Positions 38,510-47,787 of a DNA stretch of 64,000 nucleotides are shown in pieces. The notes under the pieces are model-generated. The model saw only the letters and a list, made by a program, of their open reading frames with translations, searched no databases and was not told where the DNA came from. The position numbers were made by a program, and so were the translations under genes. Numbering within the stretch: position 1 is the first letter of the stretch; each line of letters begins with the position of its first letter. This DNA comes from Lentisphaeria bacterium (lineage in GTDB: Bacteria > Verrucomicrobiota > Lentisphaeria > Oligosphaerales > Oligosphaeraceae), in assembly GCA_016288215.1 (NCBI GenBank), contig JAEEYQ010000041.1, positions 100,805-164,804 of the forward strand, read 5' to 3'.

Positions 38510-39646
38510 ATGATTTACACACTTAGGCATAGGGATGCGCCATTGGTGCGCTTTTCAGCGGAGCATGGTGCGCAGGCGTCCATTCGGATCCTTTGGTGTG
38601 ATGAAAATCATAAAGCATTGCTGCCGTTGGACTTCCATCAACAGATGGATGCGGAGCGACTGGAAAGCTGGCTGCGCCATAGAACCATTCCCAAAAACCG
38701 TGCATATGTGGGCACCATCCTTGCCTCCCAAGGGCTGAGTCCAAACCGCCCCATGGATGTCATCCGCCTTTCCAAAGGGCTTTCGCTAAATGACTGCTAT
38801 TGGGTGACGGAGGACGGATTCGAGGGGACGTTTGACCAATTCAACCTCTACGACAACCCGTTCAGCCGTGTTCTTGGAGAGATTGCGTTCACGGGTTACG
38901 GCAGCGGCAGCGCATCCCGCGTCTCCTCCAGTCCGGAATTTACCACCAATGGCATGCTACCAAAATGTTGGCGCAGGCAGAACGGGGTCATTCGGCTCTA
39001 CAAGGGAGGCACGGAAGGGGCGTCCAACACGGGCAATGAGCCCTTTGCAGAATATTATGCCACCCAAATTGCGAACATCCTCGGCGTCAATGCGATAGCT
39101 TATTCTCTGGCCCAATGGAAAGGGCGGCTGTGCTCCTGCTGCGAGCTGTTCACGTCCAAGAGCTTTTCTTTCATTTCGGTTGGAAGACTGGTGGAAAAGG
39201 GAGGCTTCCCTGCGGTCCGAACAGCCATGGAGACGTTGGGAGAGACATATGCGGCGGCCTTGAATGAGATGATTGTCTTCGACGCCGTCATTTGCAACAC
39301 CGACCGTCATTTCGACAATTTCGGTTTTCTGGTAGACAGCCTTTCCAACCGGATCGTTGCCCCCGCCCCTCTGTTCGACCACGGAAATTCCCTGTTCAAT
39401 CTTGCACCAAGGGATGCCGCTGAAAATGTTTCCGCCATGCGAAAATATCGTAAGTCGCTCTTGCCCTGTGTTTATGATGATTTCATTGAGGAAGCGAGAG
39501 CCGTCATCACCCTTGAGCAGCGGAATGCTTTGCGGAAGCTGTTGGATTTTAAATTCAGACGACATCCGCGTCACAATTGGAGTGAAGGGCGGTTGGCGAC
39601 AGTTGAGAAGATGGTCTCGGAGCAGGTCAAAGAACTTTTGCGCTAA
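38510..39646 (+). CDS. HipA-like kinase-domain protein
   Basis: A 378-residue protein whose second half has the protein-kinase-like core of the HipA C-terminal family. LYKGG (K165) is the nucleotide lysine, NTDRHFDN (263-270) the catalytic loop with metal-binding Asn, and DHG (290-292) the DFG-like motif. The N-terminal 130 residues do not resemble the classic HipA N-lobe well. No HipB-type antitoxin is adjacent, so it may be a stand-alone kinase rather than a persistence module. The local GC is lower than in the neighbours (31 of 60 on a hand-counted line), which suggests later acquisition. Confidence 0.75.
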   Translation: MIYTLRHRDAPLVRFSAEHGAQASIRILWCDENHKALLPLDFHQQMDAERLESWLRHRTIPKNRAYVGTILASQGLSPNRPMDVIRLSKGLSLNDCYWVTEDGFEGTFDQFNLYDNPFSRVLGEIAFTGYGSGSASRVSSSPEFTTNGMLPKCWRRQNGVIRLYKGGTEGASNTGNEPFAEYYATQIANILGVNAIAYSLAQWKGRLCSCCELFTSKSFSFISVGRLVEKGGFPAVRTAMETLGETYAAALNEMIVFDAVICNTDRHFDNFGFLVDSLSNRIVAPAPLFDHGNSLFNLAPRDAAENVSAMRKYRKSLLPCVYDDFIEEARAVITLEQRNALRKLLDFKFRRHPRHNWSEGRLATVEKMVSEQVKELLR

Positions 39647-39766
39647 GCTCCGTTCCCCATAAGTGGTTATCCACAAAACCCCCAAAATGACATAGAAGAA
39701 CCGCGAATGGCCATGCAAACAAGCTGTTTGCGGATATGACGATGGCCTTTATCCCATGGGAGGGCA

Positions 39767-41383
39767 TCATGGTTCTTTTGGCGGTGGTTCAGCCATCTGG
39801 GGTTCTACCATCCGTGGCTGAAGGCGCTGCATTTGCGTCTTCCGTTGTGGAAGACGTTGCGGTTGAATGGGTTGCGGATTTTTTTGCGGTGCGGGCCGTG
39901 CAGGACGTTGGGGCAAGGACTTGGCGGTTTCCAGCCGTCGGGAGATGCGGGCGGCCAGCTCTTCGTTGGCGCATGTGGGCAAATAGGCCTCCAGAGCCTG
40001 TTTCGCCTCTTTGGAGAGAGCGCCGACGCAGAGGCTTTCCGCCGCGGCCATCTGGATTTCCACATCCGCATCCTCCAGACTAGCCACAAGAATCTCCTCC
40101 CATCCCTCCACCTGCAGCCGTCTCAAGGTGCGCAGGGCGGCCACGCGAACGACGGTGGAATCCTCCATGCAGGCGTCCATCAGCAATGTGTTCGCTTCCG
40201 GCCCCGCCATATGGATGTATTGAATGGCGAACAACTTGCAGGGAATGGACGGCTGCCGCATCAGAAACTGGAAATTTTCAGGGGAAAGTTCGCGGACATG
40301 CTGACGAAGTACAGTGCAGACCTCCTCAGCCATATCCTCGTGGTCTTCAAGCAGCTTCAGATAGAAGCTGGCTGGGCGGTTGGTCAGCCGAGAGAATGTC
40401 CGCAGCGCATGGCTCCGCAGCGTTTTGTCGGGGTCTGACAGCAGCCGCTCCAAAACGGGAAGCAGGCGGTCAGGCTTTGACTGCATGGCCGTCATGGCGA
40501 GCTGACGGACCTCCGGAGGGCGGGTGCTGTCCAGAAGCTCCTTCTCCAGCAGGGGCCAGGTGTCGTCCGGCTTCCAGTTGAAGAGCTGGACCAATGCATG
40601 GATCCGCACCATGTCCACGGGATCCTTCATCAATTGAGTCACGATGGGAAGCCCCTCCATGTCCAATTGGCGGCAGGCCAGGACCAACTCGTTGCGGACT
40701 TCCGGGCTGGGGTCCGTGACAAGGGCCTTCAGGGCGGCGACTTTTTCGTGTGCGTTTCCATCCCACCGCTCATAGGAGACCAACGCCATGAGCCGCACTT
40801 CCGGCGATTCGTCCGTGAAGAACGCCTCCAGCCGTTTGCCGTCCAGGGCCATGGGAAAGAAGCGGGCGGCGGAGAGCACATTGCGGCGGACGGCGGCGTC
40901 TTCGTCTCCCAGAGCATGATTCATAAGAGCTTGCGCTTCAATCATTTCCGAGTCGGAAAGGCGGCTTCTGCCCTGAATGCGCACGCGACCGGAGACCATG
41001 ATCTGGCTGTCCCTCAGGATTCCGAAGGTCAGTCCCAACATGGCGGAGGCCTGCCGTCGGATATGCACGTCGTCATCCTTCAGCAACCGAAACAGCAGGA
41101 TATGCTTTCCTGAAGGGAAAAGTGACTCGTCGTTCCGCAGGGAGACCAAGGCACTGTGACGGACTCTTGCGTCGGTGTCCGTCAGACAGTCCGCCAATGC
41201 CTCCGCCACTTCCGGCGTTCTGTACTTCTCAATGAGCAGGACAGCCCGTCGACGTTGCTCCACATCGGGGCTGCGCAAGTCCCGCAGACAGCGGGCCACC
41301 GTCTCCTCCTCCGTCTCGGCGGGCTGCCCAAGCAGAGCCGTCCACATCAGGAGCCAGGCCATCGTCACGAAGACTCGTCTCAT
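39767..41383 (-). CDS. Secreted HEAT-repeat protein
   Basis: A 538-residue exported protein with a signal peptide (RRVFVTMAWLLMWTALLG). From about residue 25 to 480 it is a chain of HEAT-type helical repeats, seen as recurring VRxxALxxL-like units (ARVRHSALVSL, PEVRLMALVSYERW, KTLRSHALRTFS, STVVRVAALRTL). The C-terminal 55 residues are rich in Pro and Gln and are probably disordered. HEAT solenoids bind proteins, so this may be a scaffold in the periplasm or at the surface. GAGGGA precedes the ATG. It is downstream of rny on the same strand, separated by an E-palindrome. Confidence 0.82.
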   Translation of the reverse strand: MRRVFVTMAWLLMWTALLGQPAETEEETVARCLRDLRSPDVEQRRRAVLLIEKYRTPEVAEALADCLTDTDARVRHSALVSLRNDESLFPSGKHILLFRLLKDDDVHIRRQASAMLGLTFGILRDSQIMVSGRVRIQGRSRLSDSEMIEAQALMNHALGDEDAAVRRNVLSAARFFPMALDGKRLEAFFTDESPEVRLMALVSYERWDGNAHEKVAALKALVTDPSPEVRNELVLACRQLDMEGLPIVTQLMKDPVDMVRIHALVQLFNWKPDDTWPLLEKELLDSTRPPEVRQLAMTAMQSKPDRLLPVLERLLSDPDKTLRSHALRTFSRLTNRPASFYLKLLEDHEDMAEEVCTVLRQHVRELSPENFQFLMRQPSIPCKLFAIQYIHMAGPEANTLLMDACMEDSTVVRVAALRTLRRLQVEGWEEILVASLEDADVEIQMAAAESLCVGALSKEAKQALEAYLPTCANEELAARISRRLETAKSLPQRPARPAPQKNPQPIQPQRLPQRKTQMQRLQPRMVEPQMAEPPPKEP

Positions 41384-41469
41384 TGTTCCCTCCTCAACAT
41401 GACGCCATGCCTTTCGCCATTCGGGCCTTTTGCCGTCAAGAAGTGGCCCGCGCTTGTGTTTAATTTTTG

Positions 41470-41499
41470 TATCTCATTGATTATCAATCACTTAGCATA
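41470..41499. promoter_or_regulatory. AT-rich E-palindrome, copy 4
   Basis: CTCATTGATTATCAATCACT with flanking TAT/ATA. It overlaps the rny stop codon and lies 87 bp before the HEAT-protein gene. The ATTGATTATCAAT core is a perfect palindrome around its central T. Confidence 0.45.
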
Positions 41500-43110
41500 A
41501 TCAATGGAGCGGGTCTCCCGAATGACGGAGACGCGAATCTGGCCAGGATAGCGCATTTCCTTTTCGATGCGCTCCGCCATTTCCCGCGCCATGATCTGGG
41601 CCCGTTCCTCCGTGATGACTTCGGGCTTCACGATGACCCGCAGTTCACGGCCGGCCTGGATGGCGTAGCAGTTGTCCACGCCATCGAAGGACTTGCCGAT
41701 GGTCTCCAGCTGTTCGAGGCGCTTCAAATACAGTTCCGTGGTTTCGGAGCGGGCTCCGGGGCGGCTGGCGCTCAGCGTGTCGCAAATCTGCACAAGAATG
41801 GCCATGAGGCTGGTCTTCTCCACCTCTTCGTGGTGGGCGGCCACCGCATTGATGACGTCTTCATCCTCTCCGGCCCGCTTCAGCAGATCCGCGCCGATGG
41901 CCGCATGAGTGCCCTCCACCTCGTGGTCCACCGCCTTGCCGATGTCATGGAGGAGGCCAGCCCGCTTCGCCTTCCGCTCATCCAGTCCCACGGAGGCCGC
42001 AATGGCCCCCATCATGGAGGCAACCTCAATGGAATGCATTAACACGTTCTGGGAGAAGCTGTAACGGAATTTCAGCCGGCCCAGGAGGCTGATGATGTTG
42101 GGGCGAAGTCGCGTGATGCCCAGCTTGGAGGCCGCTTCCTGCCCCGCCTTCTGGATCTCCGCCTCCACTTCCTTGCGGACCTTGGCCACAATCTCCTCCA
42201 CGCGGGCCGGATGGATGCGACCATCCGCCAGCAGCCGTTCCATGGTGATGCGGGCAATCTCGCGACGGACAGGATCGAAGCAGGAGATCACCACCGCCTC
42301 CGGCGTGTCGTCGATGAGCACATTGACTCCCGTGGCGCTTTCGATGGTGCGGATGTTGCGGCCTTCGCGGCCAATGATGCGTCCCTTCATGTCCTCGTTG
42401 GGCAGGGGTATTGTGGAGGTGGTCCGCTCGTAGGCGCAGTCGCCGGAGTAGCGCTGCATGGCATTGACCATGATGGTCTGGGACTCCTCCATTAGATGCT
42501 GCTTGTTCTCCTCCTGAAAACGGTGAATCAGCGCGCCGCGCTCCGCCTCAAGGGATTCCTCCAGCCGAGAGAGAAGCAGCTCCCGCGCCTCGTCCTGCGA
42601 CATGGAGGCCACCCGCTCCAGCTCCGCGATCTGCTGTTCGGAGCGGGCCTGCAGCTGTTCCATCTTCTCCTTCAGGTTCTCCTGCTCCTGATGCAGCTTC
42701 CGGTCCCGCGCCTCCAACGCCTCCAGGCGGGAGTCCAGCTGAGCCTGCTTCTTGTCCACATTGTCCTCTTTCGCCGTCAGCCGCTCCTCCAGTTTCTGGA
42801 GCTCCTTGCGGCGCTGACGAGTGGACGCCTCAAATTCGTCGCGGGAGCTGATGACCTCCTCCTTCGCCTTGATGCGGGCCTCCTTGATGATGTTCTCCGC
42901 CTCAAGATCCGCCTTCTGCTTGATCAGCTCCGCCTCGTCGCGGGTTTTCTTCATGAGCTCTTCGCCCGTCTCGCGATTCTCCACCTCCTCTTTCCGCCGA
43001 ACCAGCAGCCACACCAACAGCAGCACGTTGACCAGCACGGAAACCCCAATGACAATCGTCTGAGACGCAAACGCAAGGGGAATCGCCCCTTGGAACAATC
43101 CACCATTCAT
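41488..43110 (-). CDS. rny: Ribonuclease Y
   Basis: A 540-residue membrane-anchored endoribonuclease that begins mRNA decay. In order it has a membrane helix at about residues 14-37 (IVIGVSVLVNVLLLVWLLV), a long charged coiled coil (about 40-210), a KH RNA-binding domain (GRIIGREGRNIRTIE) and an HD metal phosphohydrolase domain (HSIEVASMMG and GLLHDIGKAVDHE). The ATG at 43110 is chosen because AGGAAG lies about 8 nt upstream; an earlier TTG lacks support. The gene for 5-formyl-THF cyclo-ligase ends 38 bp upstream. Confidence 0.95.
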   Translation of the reverse strand: MNGGLFQGAIPLAFASQTIVIGVSVLVNVLLLVWLLVRRKEEVENRETGEELMKKTRDEAELIKQKADLEAENIIKEARIKAKEEVISSRDEFEASTRQRRKELQKLEERLTAKEDNVDKKQAQLDSRLEALEARDRKLHQEQENLKEKMEQLQARSEQQIAELERVASMSQDEARELLLSRLEESLEAERGALIHRFQEENKQHLMEESQTIMVNAMQRYSGDCAYERTTSTIPLPNEDMKGRIIGREGRNIRTIESATGVNVLIDDTPEAVVISCFDPVRREIARITMERLLADGRIHPARVEEIVAKVRKEVEAEIQKAGQEAASKLGITRLRPNIISLLGRLKFRYSFSQNVLMHSIEVASMMGAIAASVGLDERKAKRAGLLHDIGKAVDHEVEGTHAAIGADLLKRAGEDEDVINAVAAHHEEVEKTSLMAILVQICDTLSASRPGARSETTELYLKRLEQLETIGKSFDGVDNCYAIQAGRELRVIVKPEVITEERAQIMAREMAERIEKEMRYPGQIRVSVIRETRSIDYAK

Positions 43111-43148
43111 GACCAAACTTCCTTTCCCGCCCCATCATGGGCATCATG

Positions 43149-43739
43149 TCATCCACAACAGACGCACTGTGACTCGGTAATGACATAATCCATTCTCACG
43201 TCGTGGGATGAGACGGGCAAGGCCTCCACCAGCTGGACATCGTGGGCGACGCCTATCTTCAGCCCTGTCCCGCCTTCTAGAAGCCGGTCGTAAAACCCTG
43301 CGCCCCGCCCAAGGCGGTTGCCGCAGCGGTCAAAGGCCAACGCCGGTACCAGCCAAATCAGCGGGACGTCAAACGTGAAAGGAGGAAAAGATCTGGGAAG
43401 GGAAGGGAGCGGTTCCGGAATGCCATGGCGGCCAGGAACCAGCTCGTGAGAAAGGTCGGTCACGCTGGAAAGTCCATAACTTCCTCTGCTCGAATCATAT
43501 ACAGGAAGAAGAAGCTGATGGGCTCCCGAAGAGAGCCATTCCTCAAGCAAGGGCCGGATGTCCGGCTCATGTCCAAAGGGCATGAAGGCGGCCAACGCCA
43601 TGACTCCGGCGGCCTGCAGCAGCCCCCGAAGCCTGCCGACAATGCACACGCTGTCCCAATTGGCCTGAACCGCCGGCTCGCGCAATGTGTTTCGTAGCCG
43701 CCGTCGCCATTCCATTTTGTCTGGACTAGCCCCTTGCAT
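43149..43739 (-). CDS. 5-formyltetrahydrofolate cyclo-ligase
   Basis: A 196-residue enzyme that uses ATP to convert 5-formyl-THF to 5,10-methenyl-THF, returning stored folate to one-carbon metabolism. The signature GNRLGRGAGFYDRLLEGG lies near residue 140 and the basic opening WRRRLRN near residue 11. The second Met (43715) is an alternative start, since neither has a strong ribosome site. It precedes rny on the same strand. In gamma-proteobacteria the same gene family follows 6S RNA; the region upstream here is discussed separately. Confidence 0.9.
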   Translation of the reverse strand: MQGASPDKMEWRRRLRNTLREPAVQANWDSVCIVGRLRGLLQAAGVMALAAFMPFGHEPDIRPLLEEWLSSGAHQLLLPVYDSSRGSYGLSSVTDLSHELVPGRHGIPEPLPSLPRSFPPFTFDVPLIWLVPALAFDRCGNRLGRGAGFYDRLLEGGTGLKIGVAHDVQLVEALPVSSHDVRMDYVITESQCVCCG

Positions 43740-44571
43740 CGACGTTTCTCATGCCCTCGAAACCATGGTGGACACCACCACCTCCGATTTTCCAGATGTG
43801 ATGTCATTACGTCATCACGTCAACTCATGGCCGCCGAATCGTCCCTCCACATCCCCCTTATGCTGTCAGGCCGCCTTGACCATAAAACCCGCCTGCCGCC
43901 TTCGCCAAACCAAAACCACTATATGAATCTGAAGGCTGCAGGGTGCCGAAACCGGCTATTCCATCGGCCGCCATGACGTTTCGGAAGTCCCGAATCATCA
44001 AGGGGAAGGAGCGGCAATCAGCCGCCGTCCGCGTATACCATCTCCAAAGGCCACGCAACCACGGGAAGCCCCACCGCCGAAAGGGCCCATGGGATGCCTT
44101 CGGCGATGCATTGGACAATGCATGGTCGGATGACCCACAGGAAAAACGGCTTGGAAACCTCCTCATGGAAACTAGGCGCAAAAGATAATAGACGAACATT
44201 ATTATATAGCCCGAAATCTTCTTTTCAACCAAAGGGGTTCCATTATTCCGAAAAAGCCGCATGGTTCTCCGTTTTGGAGTCAGGCCGCGGAGCCGAAAAG
44301 GCGGAAAAACCCATGACGATGTTGGATTATGGAAAAAGATGCCATACAGTAAAACCATGTCCATGGCTTCTGCAAAGTTGGGAGCCCAGAGTTCCCTCCC
44401 TTTCCATTCCTATAATATATATATGGTATAGGACGTTGGGGGCAAGTTCAAAAGAATTGCAATTATGGCAATAAAATGAAATCATCAATGCGAATTCTGT
44501 CATTTTGGGAGAAGGCCGCGGTTTTGGGGTGGCCGTCATCCGTCGAGGTTGGCAGAATCTGAAAGGACACC
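43740..44571. other. 832-bp gene-free region with hairpins
   Basis: Open frames exist on both strands, but none has family-like sequence or a ribosome site. Stem-loops are visible: ATGCATTG/CAATGCAT near 44106-44123, GCCGAAAGG/CCTTCGGC near 44076-44104 and GCGGC/GCCGC near 44011-44025. A minus-strand TATAAT-like box lies near 44199, and a plus-strand T-element at 44409. A minus-strand structured RNA ahead of the folate cyclo-ligase gene is possible but not shown. Confidence 0.4.
44409..44432 (+). promoter_or_regulatory. AT-rich T-element with TATATGGTATAGG, copy 4
   Basis: CCTATAATATATATATGG, then TATAGG. The ends CCTATA and TATAGG are mirror images. It contains a perfect TATAAT and lies 140 nt before the sialidase-like gene. 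Confidence 0.5.
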
Positions 44572-45885
44572 ATGAAGACGACCGCGCATGCTCAGGCTTT
44601 TTCATCGCTTCAGACGAACCACACCGACAAGGGTGTCTACCAGCTGGCCCATCCCTTTCAGCTGGACGTGAGGGGCATTGTCGGCGTCTCCCTGAACATC
44701 CGGCGGGTCATGGCAGACCAGCTGGACATTGAAATCGGCTCCGATTTGGCCATTCTCAACGGACTGGACACCGCCCATCCCAAACAGTTCCTTCCTCTTG
44801 CCCGTTCGCGAATAATCACGCATCCCGCTACGGGACAGACGCTTATGGCATTGTCATATCCGGTGGCCGTCGGTTTTGTTCCTTTTGGGGCGACTCTTTC
44901 GGACGGTTCGCCCCATCCCCATGGGGGCACGGGATTCGGCATCTCCCATGTCAATGCGGTCCCCTGCACGTCAGATGGTTCACTTATCGGTCAGGGGTTG
45001 ACGGCACGCATTGAGGGGAAAGGCGTGGGCATGGTGGAGCTCCTTCAACTGTCCTATAACGGTTGCGAATTCCGCATTGACTCACGGAACCTGTTGGATT
45101 TCAATGACTTGATTCCTGGCTGGCGTTTTGTGGGCATGCCGTTGGGCGGATTTGTCTCCGAAGGCGCCGACGGTCTCTTGGGAGGCATTTGCGCCGCCCC
45201 CGCTGATGACCCCAACGCCCTTGGCCGCGCGGGACTGGTCCGCTGGAAGCGCGTGGAGGGAGCATGGCGCGCGGTGGAGTTCGTGCCTGTGGGGCCGTTG
45301 GCCTCCTATGAGCCCAGTGTGGTCAGAGACACGGATGGCTCCCTTCTGATGACCGTGCGAGGCTGCCATGAATACAGCGCCCCTGGAAACGCCGAGGCTT
45401 TGGCGGAGGCCGCCAACATGAACCACATCCGCGTTTGGCGCTCCACGGACAATGGGGCCTCTTGGAGCCTGATTATCAACGAGAAAGGCAAACGGGTCTG
45501 CACCACGGTCTGCATGGGGATGACGGCGGGGGGAAGGCCCTTCGTTGCTGGCGGCCCCTATTGCGCCAAAGACCGCATGGGCCGCGAGATCGGAAAGGAT
45601 GGCCATTCAGACTGGATGCGGGAATCCATCGTCATGTGGCCCCTCTCCGATGACCGCTCGCGGACATTGGACGCCGTGGTCGTCCGAGACCCCCGCGTGG
45701 AATTTCCGCCGCCGATGGAGGGCAGCACCTGGTGGGTGGACCATCCGATAACCGCCTTGCTCACGTTGGACGATGGCCGCCCCCATGCCGTCATCACCTA
45801 CCGCGTCGCGGATTACCTTGAATTGATGGGAAAGGCATCCCCCACGCCTCTCACAGGCTCCTACATGGAGGAGATTCTCGATTAG
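44572..45885 (+). CDS. Sialidase-like (BNR-repeat) protein
   Basis: A 437-residue protein of the sialidase/BNR beta-propeller superfamily. One good Asp-box is seen (RSTDNGASWS), and the blade-start motif YEPSVVRDTDGSLLMTVRG resembles the segment that holds an active-site acid in this superfamily. There is no signal peptide, and the first 60 residues are atypical. Many such proteins in glycan-degrading bacteria are not true sialidases, so the substrate is open. GAAAGGA precedes the ATG. Downstream are a stem-loop and a DUF1703-type ATPase gene. Confidence 0.65.
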   Translation: MKTTAHAQAFSSLQTNHTDKGVYQLAHPFQLDVRGIVGVSLNIRRVMADQLDIEIGSDLAILNGLDTAHPKQFLPLARSRIITHPATGQTLMALSYPVAVGFVPFGATLSDGSPHPHGGTGFGISHVNAVPCTSDGSLIGQGLTARIEGKGVGMVELLQLSYNGCEFRIDSRNLLDFNDLIPGWRFVGMPLGGFVSEGADGLLGGICAAPADDPNALGRAGLVRWKRVEGAWRAVEFVPVGPLASYEPSVVRDTDGSLLMTVRGCHEYSAPGNAEALAEAANMNHIRVWRSTDNGASWSLIINEKGKRVCTTVCMGMTAGGRPFVAGGPYCAKDRMGREIGKDGHSDWMRESIVMWPLSDDRSRTLDAVVVRDPRVEFPPPMEGSTWWVDHPITALLTLDDGRPHAVITYRVADYLELMGKASPTPLTGSYMEEILD

Positions 45886-46000
45886 GGGACTGACTGGCTG
45901 TGTTGAGCGGTCTGCGGACATGGGAGACGCGGATCAAATTTCAGGGGAAGGAGAGGAAAAACCGCCATGGGAGGTTACATTAATGATGTCTCCGGCTGGA

Positions 46001-46052
46001 CATGGGTGAGCCGTCCGCCACAGAAAGGCGTTTCTGTGAGGCTCTGCCCATG
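46001..46052 (+). other. Extended stem-loop after the sialidase-like gene
   Basis: CATGGG (46001) pairs with CCCATG (46047), GAGCC with GGCTC, and CACAGAAA (46019) with TTTCTGTG (46031), around a GGCG loop. No T-run follows. It could be a weak terminator or a mobile-repeat hairpin. Confidence 0.45.
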
Positions 46053-46102
46053 GGTCAAGATGCGGAACCGCTAGTCATCACCACGAAGATATGGTGGACA
46101 CC

Positions 46103-47659
46103 ATGAAGAATCTGACGACATTCGTTTTCAGTTTTGAGAATATGATTAAGGGCGACTTCCTCTATGTGGACAAGACGGAGTATGTCTGGAAGCTGATTTG
46201 CGTAAGCAACGAGGGGTATTTTCTGTCGCGGCCGCGGCGTTTCGGAAAGTCGCTGCTCATATCGACCCTGAAGGCGGTCTTTCAAGGGAAGAGGGAGCTG
46301 TTCAAGGGGCTTGCGCTCTATGACAAGCCCTACGACTGGGAGACGTATCCCGTTGTCCATCTGAGCTTTGGGGACTACTGCGTCGTCTCGGACCCCGCCA
46401 GGGAGCTTCCCGACTATCTGATGAGCAAGATGCGGACGCTGGCGGAAGAGCATGGTGTCAGGCTGACAATGCCGTCCCCCGGCCTTTGCTTCGCGGAGCT
46501 GATCGACACCCTTGCCCGGACGAAGCCGGTCGTTATTCTTGTGGACGAGTACGACAAGCCGATCCTCAACAACATCGCGGACCCGAACGTGAAGGAAATC
46601 CTGCAGTGCCTCAAGGGCTTCTACAGCGTGCTGAAGGACCGCAACGACAGGGAGCGGCTGCTGTTCATCACGGGCGTGAGCAAGTTCAGCCATGTCTCCC
46701 TCTTCTCGGAGCTGAACAACCTGACGGACATCACCCTTTCCGCCGACTACGCGGGGATGCTGGGCTTCTCCGCCGACGAGGTGCGGTCGTATTTCGCGGA
46801 CTGGCTTCCCGAGGCGGCCATGGCCCACGGCGTTTCGGAGGACGCGCTGATGAAGGAGCTCCTGAATTGGTACGACGGCTACCGCTTCTCCGAAGCCGAT
46901 CTCCATCTCTGCAACCCCGTGTCGGTGACCACGTTCTTCAAAAACCACTTCAAGTTCTCCAACTATTGGGACAGCACGGGAACGCCCAGCTTCCTGCTGG
47001 AGCTGATGAGACGGCGGGCCTACGACCACGAGGCCGCGCTGAGGGGATGGTACGGCGAGGGCGTCTTCGCCGCCTATGAGCTGGACAAGCTGGACATCAC
47101 GGGGCTGCTCTGGCAGACGGGCTACCTCACCATCAGGGAGGTCCGCCAGGAGATGATGGAAACACGGTACCGCCTGGACTTCCCCGACAGGGAGGTGAAG
47201 TGGACCTTCATGAACCGGCTGCTGGAGTTCTACGCCGAAATCGCCAAAGGGAGGACCTCCCCTTTGATTGAGTCTCTCTTCATCGCCGTCCGCGACGACG
47301 ATGTGGACGGGTTTCTCACCCTGTTCCAGTCCGTGCTGGCGAACATCGACTACAAGTTGCACATCCGTGACGAAAAGTACTATCAGACCATCTTCTTCAT
47401 CGTCTTCAAGCTGCTTGGCATCTGGATCGAGGCGGAGTCCTGCACGAACCAGGGCCGCATCGACGCCTATGTCCGCACGGCGAGGGCCGTCTACGTCTTC
47501 GAGTTCAAATTGGACAAAAACGCCGACGAGGCCCTTGCGCAAATTGTTGACCGCCACTATGTTGAGAAGTTTCAGGGCGGCGGCCTCCCCGTCCGCATGA
47601 TTGGCGTGAACTTCGACTCCACCAAAGGCCGCATCGACGGTTGGGAGGAAGGGGCGTAA
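46103..47659 (+). CDS. DUF1703-type AAA-ATPase with C-terminal nuclease-like domain, copy 1
   Basis: A 518-residue protein of the AAA-ATPase-like/PD-(D/E)XK family, widespread and multi-copy in gut anaerobes. The Walker A-like loop is RPRRFGKSLLIST near residue 40, and the Walker B-like VILVDEYDKPI near residue 143. The nuclease-like end has GRIDAYVRTARAVYVFEFKL, with D and ExK spaced as in PD-(D/E)XK folds. The biological role of the family is not established; links to mobile DNA have been proposed. ATG 46103 is chosen (GGTGG 6 nt upstream); 46091 is also possible. A second member at 55226 is on the opposite strand at the other end of the sugar-enzyme block. Confidence 0.85.
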   Translation: MKNLTTFVFSFENMIKGDFLYVDKTEYVWKLICVSNEGYFLSRPRRFGKSLLISTLKAVFQGKRELFKGLALYDKPYDWETYPVVHLSFGDYCVVSDPARELPDYLMSKMRTLAEEHGVRLTMPSPGLCFAELIDTLARTKPVVILVDEYDKPILNNIADPNVKEILQCLKGFYSVLKDRNDRERLLFITGVSKFSHVSLFSELNNLTDITLSADYAGMLGFSADEVRSYFADWLPEAAMAHGVSEDALMKELLNWYDGYRFSEADLHLCNPVSVTTFFKNHFKFSNYWDSTGTPSFLLELMRRRAYDHEAALRGWYGEGVFAAYELDKLDITGLLWQTGYLTIREVRQEMMETRYRLDFPDREVKWTFMNRLLEFYAEIAKGRTSPLIESLFIAVRDDDVDGFLTLFQSVLANIDYKLHIRDEKYYQTIFFIVFKLLGIWIEAESCTNQGRIDAYVRTARAVYVFEFKLDKNADEALAQIVDRHYVEKFQGGGLPVRMIGVNFDSTKGRIDGWEEGA

Positions 47660-47666
47660 GCAGTTG

Positions 47667-47711
47667 GAAATTAGGAATTAGGAATTAGAAATTAGGAATT
47701 ACGAATTACGC
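47667..47711. repeat. AATTAGG/AATTACG short tandem repeat
   Basis: Six degenerate copies of a 7-nt unit (GGAATTA, with AGAAATT and CGAATTA variants) follow the DUF1703-type gene. Similar AATTAGG runs occur in many unrelated genomes as small dispersed repeats. Confidence 0.6.
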
Positions 47712-47787
47712 AAGATACGATTCAGAACTTATCTGCAACGGCTTTCTTGGTCCATTTTTGTTAAGTGCTTGCCTTTCAATCTTCTAA

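Noticed and set aside
43858..44364. A 168-codon minus-strand frame in the gap upstream of the folate cyclo-ligase gene
   Set aside because: Low-complexity composition, no ribosome site and no recognisable domain.
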